A stretch of 34,916 nucleotides of DNA from Lysinibacillus telephonicus (GTDB taxonomy: Bacteria; Bacillota; Bacilli; Bacillales_A; Planococcaceae), in assembly GCF_003966145.1 (NCBI RefSeq), contig NZ_RXNR01000040.1, forward strand, positions 1-34,916, read 5' to 3'. The stretch's first letter is position 1. Every line of letters starts with the position of its first letter. Shown here piece after piece: positions 34,809-34,916 of the stretch. The notes under the pieces are model-generated. The model had not been told where the DNA came from, made no database searches, and worked only from the letters and a program-made list of their open reading frames with translations. Both the position numbers and the translations under genes were made by a program.

Positions 34809-34831
34809 AACCCCCTGCTATGCAGGGGGTT
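34809..34831 (-). terminator. hairpin, likely terminator of a reverse-strand transcript
   Basis: AACCCCCTGC (34809-34818) and GCAGGGGGTT (34822-34831) form a perfect 10-bp GC-rich stem with a 3-base loop. Only on the minus strand is it followed by T-rich sequence (TTTTCATTTA), so it should end a transcript entering from the right. Confidence 0.6.
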
Positions 34832-34851
34832 CCGGAAAGCTTATAGCTATG

Positions 34852-34911
34852 GACATAAAAAAAACTCCAGTCGTACAATAAAGTCAGGTCTGGTCAACCG
34901 ACTTCGTACGA
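34852..34911 (-). terminator. second reverse-strand hairpin with T8 tract
   Basis: TCGTAC (34871-34876) pairs with GTACGA (34906-34911) and AAGTC (34881-34885) with GACTT (34900-34904). On the minus strand this is followed by GGAG and eight T. It may be a terminator, or the end of a small RNA or of a gene to the right of the window. Confidence 0.45.
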
Positions 34912-34916
34912 AAGGA

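Noticed and set aside
1-34916. CRISPR arrays, tRNA or rRNA genes, riboswitches, insertion sequences with transposases
   Set aside because: None recognised on either strand; the only repeats are the Rhs cores, the hairpins and the dispersed GC-rich repeat.

Overview
The window looks like a chromosomal segment of a low-GC, spore-forming member of the Bacillales. The evidence is the AT-rich sequence, the strong AGGAGG-type ribosome binding sites, the TTG and GTG starts, and the conserved order nusB-folD-xseA-xseB-ispA-dxs-tlyA-argR-recN-spoIVB-spo0A, followed further on by gdpD, a DUF2627 gene and the bcd/bkd operon, as around the B. subtilis yqi/yqx region. Genus is an inference; a Lysinibacillus/Solibacillus/Ureibacillus-like (Planococcaceae/Caryophanaceae) organism fits best.

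Region 1 (1-8.5 kb) is an accessory region built from tandem, promoterless pieces of an Rhs/WapA-type (YD-repeat) polymorphic toxin gene. Module 1 (about 546-3342) has a long YD core, a C-terminal HNH-fold nuclease tip of the AHH type and an Imm11/DUF1629-like immunity gene. Module 2 (about 3539-5277) has a shorter core, a GH-E type HNH nuclease tip and an ankyrin-repeat immunity gene overlapping it by 4 bases. Module 3 (about 5621-6865) is a core fragment that decays and stops before any tip. A fourth sliver of about 77 bp lies at 8244-8320. The full-length parent gene is not in the window and may lie upstream. Strong hairpin terminators separate the modules.

Region 2 (7.0-11.2 kb) holds a DUF1266 membrane-anchored protein, a small lipoprotein, a secreted V8/glutamyl-endopeptidase-like serine protease and a two-TM hypothetical protein.

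Region 3 (11.3-22.6 kb) is core housekeeping and sporulation: antitermination (nusB), one-carbon metabolism (folD), exonuclease VII (xseA/xseB), isoprenoid synthesis (ispA, dxs), rRNA methylation (tlyA), arginine control (argR), DNA repair (recN), the SpoIVB signalling protease and the master regulator Spo0A.

Region 4 (22.6-25.6 kb) interrupts that order with a reverse-strand marR-MFS efflux operon and a small membrane protein. The operon has a near-ideal sigma-A promoter overlapped by a perfect 28-bp palindrome. On its far side is a short relic that matches the last codons of spo0A, so the block may have entered by an event that duplicated the spo0A 3' end.

Region 5 (25.7 kb to the end) has a DUF342/FapA-like protein, a glycerophosphodiester phosphodiesterase, a GC-rich dispersed repeat that runs into the 3' end of a DUF2627 gene, and a branched-chain amino acid catabolic operon bcd-lpdV-bkdAA-bkdAB-bkdB. 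Compared with B. subtilis, bkdR, ptb and buk are missing. A cre-like site sits just before bcd. Leucine dehydrogenase would supply the 2-oxo acids and the BKD complex (E1 alpha/beta, E2, E3) would turn them into branched acyl-CoA primers for iso/anteiso fatty acids.
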